Source: Brachybacterium subflavum (GTDB lineage Bacteria > Actinomycetota > Actinomycetes > Actinomycetales > Dermabacteraceae). Taken from it: a DNA stretch of 64,000 bases. The first letter of the stretch is position 1, and each line of letters starts with the position of its first letter. Of the stretch, positions 25,788 to 33,770 are shown in pieces. Where the stretch lies: positions 310,001 through 374,000 of the forward strand of contig NZ_VIGP01000001.1 of the NCBI RefSeq assembly GCF_009299795.1. Direction: 5' to 3'. The position numbers were made by a program, and so were the translations under genes. The notes under the pieces are model-generated. The model was not told where the DNA came from. It searched no databases and was given only the letters and a program-made list of their open reading frames with translations.

Positions 25788-26820
25788 CTATCGCCCGCTG
25801 GGACGGTGGGAGCGCGGCGGGGCGCTGCGTCGGCCGAGGCGCGCCTCGTTCTGACCCGACCAGTTCTCCACAGGAGGGGCTGGTGCGCCTGCGGCGAGGA
25901 ATGCTCTGCGCATGCCCGCGAGGAAGCGTCCCGGCCTCTCGATGTCCCGTGCCGTCGCCGAGCGGATGTTCCAGCCCACGGAGCTCAGGGCGTCGCGTCG
26001 GGCCTCGTCGTCGCGCCAGCGGTCCTTGTCCGTGCGATGGATGTCGCCCTGGTACTCCGCACCGATCAGCAGGCCCGGATAGGCATCGTCGATGCGGCGC
26101 GTGCGGCCGCGCGAGGCGCAGAGCCGCTCCCACGGCAGGGCGCCCTCGGGATGAGGGCCGTTCCCGCAGGAAGGCGTCGATGTCCGATGCCGTCGTGCCG
26201 GGGATCGGCGACGAAGGACCGATGAGGTGATCCAGGAGGATGACCAGGTCATCCAGATCGAGCGCTGCGGCGAGCTGGCAGACCACGTCGACCGGATGGG
26301 AGAGGAGCAGCCCTCCGGTGCGCAGCACCCACGCCCCCGGGCGTCCCCGGTGCACCACCGCATGGGGACCGGCGCTGCGCCGCGCATTCCGTGGTGCCGA
26401 GCAGTGGAGCGGGGGAGGCGTCCAGGTCTTCGCCGGTGCCGGGGATGAACTGGTCCGCGTCAGGGACATGTCGTCTCGTCCCTTGCCCGCCGGCACGCTG
26501 CTGGGCACCACCCAGACGCCGTCCCGGTCCTCCCCGTGCTCGTGCAGGGTGCCGACCCCGCCGTCGAACCACCAGGGCAGGGGCATGCCGAGCAGGGCTG
26601 CCGCCGTGGAGTGGCTGATGACGGCGCCGGGGATGATCGTGCCCTGGAGCAGGCGGCACAGATCGTTCAGAGAAGCCGGAGCGGCCGTCGGCGTGTAGTG
26701 GTCGGGGAGCACGCGGGTGAGCTCTCCGCCGCGCAGGCGTCGCGTGGACATCCCCAGGGCGAGCAGCTGCTCACGAGACTGCAGGGACCCGGGACGGAGT
26801 GGGATGGAGCGACGCGGCAT
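25788..26820 (-). pseudogene. frameshifted DUF559-type endonuclease-domain protein
   Basis: The ATG at 26820 opens MPRRSIPLRPGSLQSREQLL, with an AbiEi-like N-terminal region (SREQLLALGMSTRRLRGGEL, then GAVISHSTAAALLGMPLP), to about 26155. The following sequence continues only in another frame: LPWERLCASRGRTRRIDDAY, then LLIGAEYQGDIHRTDKDRWRDD and DALSSVGWNIRSATARDIE, ending at 25788. This is the usual order of actinobacterial DUF559 (very-short-patch-repair-like) proteins with a one-base shift near 26150. It is either a true pseudogene or a sequencing error. Palindromic repeats flank it on both sides. Confidence 0.7.
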
Positions 26821-26895
26821 GGCGCGAAGCTACGTCGATCACGCCGCCCCGGACGCCGAGTTCGGGGCGCTGTGGACTGACCAGCCCGGGGGAGG

Positions 26896-26950
26896 AACGA
26901 CGAGCAACGAAGACGAATAACGACGACGAGCAACGACGACGAGCAACGAA
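26896..26950. repeat. short imperfect tandem repeat
   Basis: gacgagcaacga occurs at 26899, 26925 and 26938 with gacgaataac spacers. It is noticeably more A-rich than its surroundings and directly abuts palindrome copy B. Confidence 0.7.
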
Positions 26951-26951
26951 C

Positions 26952-27005
26952 ATGGGCGGGTTGGCGGACCAATCAGCCGAGTGAATGGTCCGCAAACCCG
27001 CCCAT
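26952..27005. repeat. dispersed palindromic element, copy B
   Basis: Arms of 20 nt with one mismatch (atgggcgggttggcggacca / tggtccgcaaacccgcccat) around a 14-nt centre that can add atca/tgaa pairing. It shares the gcgggt-n-cggacc half-site layout with copies A and C but has a different loop. Confidence 0.75.
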
Positions 27006-27121
27006 ATTCATTTGGGGGCGACGGGCGACGGTCGCCGCCGGTCGCTGGGCTCGACGGGGAGCGTCAGCGCACCTCGCGTCGCGTGCGCGCGCCCCGCGCC
27101 CCGACTCCGCCCCGCCCGGCT

Positions 27122-29365
27122 TCACCACTCGAGGATGGACCAGCGCTTCTTCTTGGCGACCGAGTAGAGGCCCAGGTCCGGGGAGACCGCTGAGGGGGTG
27201 CCCACGAGCTCGAGCCAGGAGGCGTCGGCGTGGGAGTCGCCGTACCCGAACGACTTCTTGAGGTCGGCGCCGTGCTCGTCGGCGTACTTGCGCAGCCAGT
27301 TGGCGCGGGCCTCGTCGACCACCGGGGGAGTGGCGAGGTAGCCGCTCATGACGCCGTCGTCCGTGACGTCCATGCGGGTGGCGACGATGTCGTCGAACAG
27401 CCCGGCGAGCGGCTCGACGAGCACGTCGAGGGCGCCGGTGACCAGCACGGTGCGGTGGCCCGCGCGGCGGTGCTGCTCGATGAGCTCGAGCGCCTCGGGG
27501 CGGATCGAGGAGCGGATCGAGCGGCCCAGGCTGCCGGAGAGCAGGTGCTCGAGCTCCTCACGGCGGTAGCCCTTGTAGCGGCGGTTGACCAGGCGGATCA
27601 GCTCGGAGCGGTCGCGCTTCTCGGCCCGCAGGTAGGAGGGCACCGAGCGCAGCAGGGAGCCGATCTCGCCGGGCCATGAGGTGGCGGGCTTGGTCGCGCG
27701 CACCACCGAGAGGTACTGCTGGATGATGTTGGCGCCGACCACGGTGCCGTCGAGGTCGAAGACGGCGAGGGCGTCGCTCGCCTCCTTCATGTCCGGCGCG
27801 GGACGGTTCTGGCGGGCGCGCACGGCGGCGCGGCCGCGCGAGTACGCCTTGGTGAGCTCCGTGACGGCGGGCAGGTGGAGGTTCCGGAAGTAGTCGACCC
27901 AGTCGACCTTCGTGATGTCGAAGTCGTGGGTCGAGAGGGACTCCGCGGGCAGCTCCTCGCGCAGCGCGCGGGTGTTCGCGTCGTCGAAGACCATCTCGGT
28001 CTTCGTGTACTGGCGGTAGAGCTCGATGTACTTGCGCAGCGTGGTCAGGCCGGAGGCGTTGCGATGCAGGGTCGTGGTCCACTCGCGGGTGCGGCGGGTC
28101 GCGGGCAGGCGGGAGACGACGGTCTGGCCGGCCTTGGTGGCGATCTCCTTCATCCGGAAGCGCTGCTCGACGAGGTCGACGGACGGGAACGTCCAATCGG
28201 GCACGGCGATGTCCTTGCCGTCGTCGTCCTGCAGCGGGTGCTCGACGAAGTAGCCGCGCACGGCGTCGACCATCTCGTGGAAGGGCAGCGGGTTCGAGCC
28301 GCCCGAGGCGACCTGGAAGTAGGCGTCGTCGCCGCGGCAGGAGACGTCCTGGGTCGCGAGCGCCACGATCACGTTGACCACGAAGTCGACGGGGATGATG
28401 TCCAGGATCGAGTCCGCCAGGCCCGGGAACTCGGGCAGCAGGCCTCGGCCGAAGGCCATGATCAGCGGGTCGGCGACCTTGTAGCCGTCGATCCAGCCGG
28501 GGTAGGGGCGCTGCAGCGCGGACTCGATGATCGAGGGGCGCACGAAGGAGACGCGGTGGCCGGCGTCGGCCCACATCTCCTCGGCGACGCGCTCGGCCAT
28601 CGCCTTGGTGAAGGTGTAGATGTCGGTCCAGCCGACGGACTGCGCGCGCGTGCGGCCGAAGTCGACGAGGCGCTCGTCGACCCACTGCTTGCGCGCCTCC
28701 TCGGCGGCGGCGGCGACGGCCTTGGGGCCCATGCGGCCGTCGCGCAGGCGGGCGATGCGCATCTGGGTGCGCAGGTTCTCGGGCCGACGGGACTCGGCCT
28801 CCACGCGCTGGCGCGCCTCCTGGGAGGCCTCGAACTCGGCCTTCCAGTCGACGCCATGCTCGAGCCGGCCCTCGCGGCGCAGTCCCTTGGAGATGCCGCC
28901 CACGTACGCGGTGGAGACGTGGATGACGTGCGGGTCCTGACCGGAGTCCAGGAGCGCCTGGTAGAGGTTGCGCGCGCCGCCGACGTTGGTCCGGAACGCG
29001 TCGTCGATCGGCGGGTCGAAGGAGACCGAGGAGGCGGAGTGGATGACCGTGTCGTAGGTCTTGTCCAGCGGCGGCATCGCGGTGAGGTCGCCCTCGAGGA
29101 CGTCGACGCGGGTGTCGAAGGCCGCGCGCACGGCGTCCTTGCCCACGCGATCGGCCCAGGAGGAGAACACGGGCTTGCGCAGCAGGCCCTCGAGGCGCTT
29201 GCGACCGGTCAGCGTCCCCTTCGCACGCACGACGGCGGTCACGCGGACGTCGTCGGTGTACTCGAGGAGCGACTGCAGGACGGCCTGGCCGAGGAAGCCG
29301 GTGACACCGGTCAGCAGGATCTCGCGCGTGCCGGAGCGCTCGGGGGACGGGGTGGGGTTGGACAT
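27122..29365 (-). CDS. fused fatty acyl-CoA reductase-like SDR and HAD-IB phosphatase
   Basis: 747 aa from the ATG at 29365. The N-terminal part is an extended SDR of the male-sterility/FAR (NAD-binding 4) type. It has the Rossmann motif LLTGVTGFLGQAV (about 20), catalytic YTFTKAMAE (YxxxK, about 242) and a FAR-like C-terminal helical region. From about 535 a HAD-IB domain follows: FDLDGTVVG, VLVTGALDV and GYGDSHADASWLELVG. FAR domains reduce acyl-CoA to fatty alcohol; the HAD part could be a phosphatase on a lipid intermediate or a regulator. It is divergent from the SDR/PlsC/AGPS-like operon, with which it probably makes ether lipids. Confidence 0.85.
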   Translation of the reverse strand: MSNPTPSPERSGTREILLTGVTGFLGQAVLQSLLEYTDDVRVTAVVRAKGTLTGRKRLEGLLRKPVFSSWADRVGKDAVRAAFDTRVDVLEGDLTAMPPLDKTYDTVIHSASSVSFDPPIDDAFRTNVGGARNLYQALLDSGQDPHVIHVSTAYVGGISKGLRREGRLEHGVDWKAEFEASQEARQRVEAESRRPENLRTQMRIARLRDGRMGPKAVAAAAEEARKQWVDERLVDFGRTRAQSVGWTDIYTFTKAMAERVAEEMWADAGHRVSFVRPSIIESALQRPYPGWIDGYKVADPLIMAFGRGLLPEFPGLADSILDIIPVDFVVNVIVALATQDVSCRGDDAYFQVASGGSNPLPFHEMVDAVRGYFVEHPLQDDDGKDIAVPDWTFPSVDLVEQRFRMKEIATKAGQTVVSRLPATRRTREWTTTLHRNASGLTTLRKYIELYRQYTKTEMVFDDANTRALREELPAESLSTHDFDITKVDWVDYFRNLHLPAVTELTKAYSRGRAAVRARQNRPAPDMKEASDALAVFDLDGTVVGANIIQQYLSVVRATKPATSWPGEIGSLLRSVPSYLRAEKRDRSELIRLVNRRYKGYRREELEHLLSGSLGRSIRSSIRPEALELIEQHRRAGHRTVLVTGALDVLVEPLAGLFDDIVATRMDVTDDGVMSGYLATPPVVDEARANWLRKYADEHGADLKKSFGYGDSHADASWLELVGTPSAVSPDLGLYSVAKKKRWSILEW

Positions 29366-29606
29366 GCGGTGTTCCCTCAGATGCAGGTGGGCGGCCGACG
29401 TCCCGGCCGGGTGCGTACCCGGGCCTCCGCCCGCCGGCGCGGCGGGCGTGCCCGTCCGCGCAGGGGCGCGGGCGGACGTCGTGCACGGTCTCGTCCGACG
29501 GTAGCGCATGGGGCCTTTCACCACAGGTCGTCCGCGCCGCCGCGTGACGCGCACGACGGCCCGGACCCCCTCGGTGGGAGCACCCCGTCCATGTATCGTG
29601 GCCCGC
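29366..29606. promoter_or_regulatory. divergent promoter region of the lipid cluster
   Basis: A 241-bp spacer. For the plus strand, TATCGT at 29594-29599 lies seven bases before the ATG at 29607, suggesting a leaderless transcript. For the minus strand, TACCGT (29503-29498) is a possible -10 with a 132-nt leader containing a GC-rich hairpin (cccgccggcgcggcggg). Confidence 0.4.
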
Positions 29607-30386
29607 ATGCACAGGGCCCTTATCACCGGTGGGACCGCAGGCATCGGAGCGGCGTTCGCCAGGGCCTTCGCCCGGCGCGGCGTGGCGCTGGTGCTCGTGG
29701 CCCGCGACGACGCGCGCCTCCAGGAGGCCGCCGCCGAGCTGGGCACGAGCCACGGCGTCGAGGTCGAGACCCTCGTCGCCGATCTGGCCGATCGGGACGA
29801 CCAGCAGAAGGTCGCCGACAGGCTCGAATCGACCGACGCCCCCGCGATCGACGTGCTCGTGAACAACGCCGGGTTCTCCGTGCGCGCCTCGCTGCTGGAT
29901 CCCGACCTGAGCGAGCACGACCGCGGCTTCGAGGTCATGCAGCGCGCCGTCCTCAAGCTCGGCGGCGCCGCCGGTCGCGCGATGGGCGCGCGCGGCGAGG
30001 GCTGGATCATCAACATCGCGTCCGTGAGCGCCTTCATCACGCAGAACAACTACACGGCCATCAAGGCCTGGGTGACCAACTACTCCGAGTCCCTGAGCGT
30101 GCAGCTCGAGGGCACCGGCGTGCAGTCCACGGCCGTCACCCCGGGCTGGGTGCGCACCGAGTTCCACCAGCGCGCCGGCATCCGCGGCTCCTCGATCCCC
30201 GGGTTCCTCTGGCTGGACGCCGACGACCTCGCCGAGCAGGGCCTGAAGGACGTCGCCCAGGGGAAGGCCGTGAGCATCCCCGGCGGCCGCTGGAAGCTCA
30301 TCACCGCGCTGCTGCGCTCGCTGCCGCGCCCTCTCGTGCACCGCCTCAGCTCGCTGCTCAGCTCCCGGCGCAGCAAGGAGCGCTGA
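29607..30386 (+). CDS. short-chain dehydrogenase/reductase
   Basis: 259 aa classical SDR: TGGTAGIGAAFARAF cofactor motif, NNAGF, catalytic Ser in ASVSAF and YTAIK (YxxxK). Family members of this length reduce ketones or carry out acyl-lipid reductions. Its place before a PlsC-type acyltransferase and an alkyl-DHAP-synthase-like gene suggests the acyl/alkyl-DHAP reductase step, an inference from context. The start ATG is probably leaderless. Confidence 0.88.
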   Translation: MHRALITGGTAGIGAAFARAFARRGVALVLVARDDARLQEAAAELGTSHGVEVETLVADLADRDDQQKVADRLESTDAPAIDVLVNNAGFSVRASLLDPDLSEHDRGFEVMQRAVLKLGGAAGRAMGARGEGWIINIASVSAFITQNNYTAIKAWVTNYSESLSVQLEGTGVQSTAVTPGWVRTEFHQRAGIRGSSIPGFLWLDADDLAEQGLKDVAQGKAVSIPGGRWKLITALLRSLPRPLVHRLSSLLSSRRSKER

Positions 30387-30388
30387 GC

Positions 30389-31264
30389 ATGGCAGGCAAC
30401 GAGCCGGAGAGGACGGACGAGCCCGTGAAGGCCGAGAAGTCCGCGAAGGCGGACAAGCCCGCGAAGGCGGACAAGCACGCGAAGGCCGACGGGCCGGCGC
30501 AGAGTCCGCGCCACGACCAGTCCCTCTCCTCCCGCCTGCGGAGCCTCGGCTGGGACCCGCTGGACGAGGACACCCGCAAGTACCGCTCGCGCGCCCGCGC
30601 GGCCCTGCGCTTCGTGCTCCAGCGCGGCCTGTTCCGCGGCCTGGTGCGCGCGAACGTCACCCAGACGGTGACGACCGCGCGCCGCGTGAAGTCCGTGCGC
30701 GGCCCGTTCGTCCTGGTCGCGAACCACACGAGCCACCTCGATGCGCCCATGCTCGCCGAGGGGATGCCGTGGGCGCAGGCCCGCTATCTCTCCACGGGCG
30801 TGGCCGCGGATTACTTCTTCCACGTCTGGTACAAGCGCCTGTTCGTGCGCCTCCTGTTCAACGCGTACCCGATCGACCGGGACGGCTCGCGCAAGAACTC
30901 CGGGTTCTCCCGGCGCCTGCTGCGCAGCGGCGTCCCGATCCTCGTGTTCCCCGAGGGCGGACGGCAGAAGACGGGCACCATGGGGGAGTTCAAGCCCGGC
31001 GCCGCGGCGCTCGCCTCGAGCGTTGGCGTCCCCATCATCCCCGCCGCCCTCGTCGGCGGTCACGAGGCGATGCCCAAGGGCCGCAGCTGGCCCAAACCCG
31101 GCCGCCCGCCCGTCGGCGTCGTCTTCGGCGACCCGATGATGGCCCGCGACGGCGAATCCGTCGTCGACTACATGGAGCGCGTGCGCGCGGCCGTGGTCGA
31201 TCTCTACGACAGCAACTACGAGCAGATCCTGGGCCCCCGCACGGGACCCCGGGAGGAGCACTGA
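30389..31264 (+). CDS. 1-acyl-glycerol-3-phosphate acyltransferase-like (PlsC family)
   Basis: 291 aa. The first 50 residues are a soluble Lys/Ala-rich repeat (AKAD repeated four times). The acyltransferase domain carries NHTSHLDAP (HX4D, about 113), FPEGGRQKTG (about 189) and VPIIPAAL, all four conserved blocks. It would add an acyl chain to the sn-2 position of a glycerol phosphate. It begins two bases after the SDR stop and its stop overlaps the ATG of the next gene (TGATG), so all three are one operon. Confidence 0.9.
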   Translation: MAGNEPERTDEPVKAEKSAKADKPAKADKHAKADGPAQSPRHDQSLSSRLRSLGWDPLDEDTRKYRSRARAALRFVLQRGLFRGLVRANVTQTVTTARRVKSVRGPFVLVANHTSHLDAPMLAEGMPWAQARYLSTGVAADYFFHVWYKRLFVRLLFNAYPIDRDGSRKNSGFSRRLLRSGVPILVFPEGGRQKTGTMGEFKPGAAALASSVGVPIIPAALVGGHEAMPKGRSWPKPGRPPVGVVFGDPMMARDGESVVDYMERVRAAVVDLYDSNYEQILGPRTGPREEH

Positions 31265-32988
31265 TGACCGCATCGCATTCCGCAGCCGATCTCACCGCGG
31301 CCGACGTCACCCGGCACAAGTGGTGGGGCTGGGGCATGGACGACGTCCGCTTCCGCTTCGACAACAAGCCGGACTTCGCGCCGTTGGCGAAGAACAAGAT
31401 CGGTGTGGACCTCGAGGCCATCACGCAGTTCGAGGATCCGGAGCTCTCGGACCACGAGGTCCCCGCGACCCGTCTGGGGGATGCGGAGCGCGAGGCGATC
31501 GTGGGCCTCGTGGGCGAGGCGAACGTGCGCACGGACGACGAGTACCGCGTGCTGCACTCCTTCGGCCGCTCCCTGCCGGACCTCTTCCACGTGCGCTCGG
31601 GAGACTTCGACCGCCTCGTGGACGCCGTGGTCTACCCCGGCAGCGAGGACGACGTCTCCGCGCTGCTGCGCCTGGCGATCGAGAAGGACCTCGTCCTGAT
31701 CCCCTACGGCGGCGGCTCCTGCATCTCCGGCTCGGTCACCCCGGACCCGGACGAGCAGCGCCCCGTGATCACCGTGAACCTGGGCCGCACGCGTCAGGTG
31801 CTCTCGATCGACGACACCGCGGGTCTGGCGAGGGTTCAGGCCGGCGTCTACGGACCCGACCTCGAGGAGCAGCTCGCCGCCGAGGGCTGGACGATGGGGC
31901 ACTTCCCGGACTCCTTCACCTACTCGACGCTGGGCGGCTGGGCCGCGACGCGCTCCTCGGGCATGCAGTCGGACAAGTACGGCGACATCGAGGACATCGT
32001 GCGCGGCATGCGCGTGGTCCACCCCGAGGGGACCGTCGTCACCAACCCGATCCCCGGGCGCGACTCCGGCCCGAGCGTCCACGAGATGATCCTGGGCTCC
32101 GAGGGCCGCATGGGCATCATCACCGAGCTCACCGTGCAGGTGCACCGCCTGCCCCAGGTGCGCCAGGTCATCGCCTACATGTACCCCGACTGGGAGCACG
32201 GCATCCGCGGCATGCACGCGATCGCCCGCTCGACCGACGTCTCACCGACCTTCACGCGCCTCTCCGACGGCCCCGAGACCGAGTTCAGCCTCGCCATGGT
32301 CAAGGAGCCGACCTCGACCAAGGGCAAGGTCGCCGCGAAGGTGCAGGACGGGCTGTTCGCCTACCTGCGCTCCAAGGGCTGGGACACGAGCGAGGAGATG
32401 AGCATCTCCTACGTGTGCTTCGAGGGCACCAAGGAGACCGTCGAGCACCAGAAGTCGGTCGTGAAGAAGCTCGTGAAGCAGGCCGGCGGCATCACGCTCG
32501 GCGCCGGCCCCGGGGCGATCTACGACCAGAAGAAGTTCGACACCCCGTACCTGCGCGACTTCCTGCTGAGCTACCAGGTGTTCGGCGACGTCTGCGACAC
32601 CGGCGCGACCTGGTCGAACATCAACGAGGTCCACGCGAAGGTCTACGAGGCCTTCTACGAGGCGCAGAGGAAGCAGGGACTGCCCGGCTTCATGTTCTGC
32701 CACATGTCCCACAGCTACCACTCGGGCGCCTGCCTCTACTTCACGTTCGCCCTGAAGTACACGAGCCCCGACAAGGCCCTCGAGCAGTACTACAACGCCA
32801 AGCGCGCCGTGCAGCAGGCATTCGTGGACCTGGGATCGACCGTCTCCCACCACCACGCAGTGGGCACCGAGCACCAGCCCTGGCTCACCGAGGACATCGG
32901 CGAGCTCGGCGAGCACATCATCGAGGGCCTCTTCGCGCAGAACGACCCCGGCCGGAACCTCAACCCCGGCAAGATCGTCACCCCCTGA
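31264..32988 (+). CDS. alkyldihydroxyacetonephosphate synthase-like FAD enzyme
   Basis: 574 aa flavoprotein of the FAD-binding 4 (VAO) family with AGPS features throughout: KWWGWG near residue 20, FAD loop LIPYGGGSCISG (about 146), GHFPDSFTYSTLGGWAATRS (about 218), and SVHEMILGSEGRMGIITEL. Towards the C-terminus are SHSYHSGACLYF (about 480) with the tyrosine expected at the active site, and the triple histidine SHHHAVG (about 524). Eukaryotic AGPS exchanges the acyl chain of acyl-DHAP for a fatty alcohol to form the ether bond. No membrane segment. The best evidence for an ether-lipid pathway here. Confidence 0.85.
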   Translation: MTASHSAADLTAADVTRHKWWGWGMDDVRFRFDNKPDFAPLAKNKIGVDLEAITQFEDPELSDHEVPATRLGDAEREAIVGLVGEANVRTDDEYRVLHSFGRSLPDLFHVRSGDFDRLVDAVVYPGSEDDVSALLRLAIEKDLVLIPYGGGSCISGSVTPDPDEQRPVITVNLGRTRQVLSIDDTAGLARVQAGVYGPDLEEQLAAEGWTMGHFPDSFTYSTLGGWAATRSSGMQSDKYGDIEDIVRGMRVVHPEGTVVTNPIPGRDSGPSVHEMILGSEGRMGIITELTVQVHRLPQVRQVIAYMYPDWEHGIRGMHAIARSTDVSPTFTRLSDGPETEFSLAMVKEPTSTKGKVAAKVQDGLFAYLRSKGWDTSEEMSISYVCFEGTKETVEHQKSVVKKLVKQAGGITLGAGPGAIYDQKKFDTPYLRDFLLSYQVFGDVCDTGATWSNINEVHAKVYEAFYEAQRKQGLPGFMFCHMSHSYHSGACLYFTFALKYTSPDKALEQYYNAKRAVQQAFVDLGSTVSHHHAVGTEHQPWLTEDIGELGEHIIEGLFAQNDPGRNLNPGKIVTP

Positions 32989-33118
32989 GGCGACGAGGCG
33001 GGGGCGCGGGCGGGTCAGATCGCGCGGGCGGATGACGAACGGCCGACGGAGCGGGATGCGCCGTCGGCCGCTCGCGTGTCCGGGCGTTCGGCTCCGCATC
33101 GATGACGAGGAGGTCCGG

Positions 33119-33583
33119 ATGGGATCGATCGCATGGCAGGTCCGCTGCGCCCCTGAGCGCGCGCTCGCGCTGATCGCCGAGCACCTTCACGCATCAGGGT
33201 GGCGCGGGATCGAGCAGCGGGCCGACGACCGCGGTGACGGCCTGCGGACCGACGGCCGCGGCGAAGGACGTCGCAGGTCCGCCGACCTCTCCCGCTGGTT
33301 CGAGCGCGGCCGTCTGGGGCGCAGCGTCCTGCTCGGAGGACTCGCCGGCGGCGGTCAGCACCTGCAGATGAGGGTCGAGGCCCGCTCGTCGGCCTCGGCG
33401 CCGAGTCATTCGGGAACCTCCGGGGCGATCGGCGAGGTGGTCTGCTCGTGGTCCGACGCGAGCCCGCGCGCGCTCGGCGGGATCGTGGGGGAGCGCCGCG
33501 CCCGGCGCACCATGGACGCGACGACCCGCGGCCTGCGCACCGCACTGGATGCCGCGGGCGTGCTGAGTGCCCGCACGGACTGA
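33119..33583 (+). CDS. uncharacterised small protein
   Basis: 154 aa from an ATG after GAGGAGGT; the frame is open to 33032. The N-terminal MGSIAWQVRCAPERALALIAEHLHASGW looks folded; the rest is Arg/Gly/Ser-rich. No recognisable motif. It follows the lipid operon by 130 bp on the same strand, with palindrome copy C just after. Confidence 0.45.
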   Translation: MGSIAWQVRCAPERALALIAEHLHASGWRGIEQRADDRGDGLRTDGRGEGRRRSADLSRWFERGRLGRSVLLGGLAGGGQHLQMRVEARSSASAPSHSGTSGAIGEVVCSWSDASPRALGGIVGERRARRTMDATTRGLRTALDAAGVLSARTD

Positions 33584-33593
33584 TCCGGCATGA

Positions 33594-33643
33594 GTGCGGG
33601 TCTGCGGACCATTCCGTGCGCTGAAAGGTCCGCAGACCCGCAC
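33594..33643. repeat. dispersed palindromic element, copy C
   Basis: Perfect 17-nt arms gtgcgggtctgcggacc / ggtccgcagacccgcac enclose attccgtgcgctgaaa, which itself has ttc/gaa pairing. It lies between convergent genes. The core matches copy A (ttcc-tgcgc-gaaaggtccg). Confidence 0.8.
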
Positions 33644-33770
33644 AGACACGCGGTGCGGCGCAGCGCGGCGCGGTGCGGCCGGCGCGGCGCGGCCGGCGCG
33701 GCCGGCGCCACCCGGGGGCTCGGTCGTGCGTCGCGAGGGCTGACGGGGTGGCCGCCCCGTCAGCCCTCGC

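Larger units (their letters stand above)
26821..27121. other. intergenic region with repeats
   Basis: 301 bp between two minus-strand genes. It contains the short tandem gacgagcaacga repeats (26896-26950) and palindrome copy B (26952-27005). Nothing else recognisable. Confidence 0.6.

Noticed and set aside
27558-30341. 927-aa open frame on the minus strand
   Set aside because: Arg/Pro-rich shadow in another frame of the FAR/HAD gene and antisense to the SDR gene.
27875-31264. 1129-aa open frame on the plus strand
   Set aside because: Only the last 291 residues (from 30389) are a real protein, the PlsC-like enzyme; the rest is antisense to the FAR/HAD gene or out of frame with the SDR.
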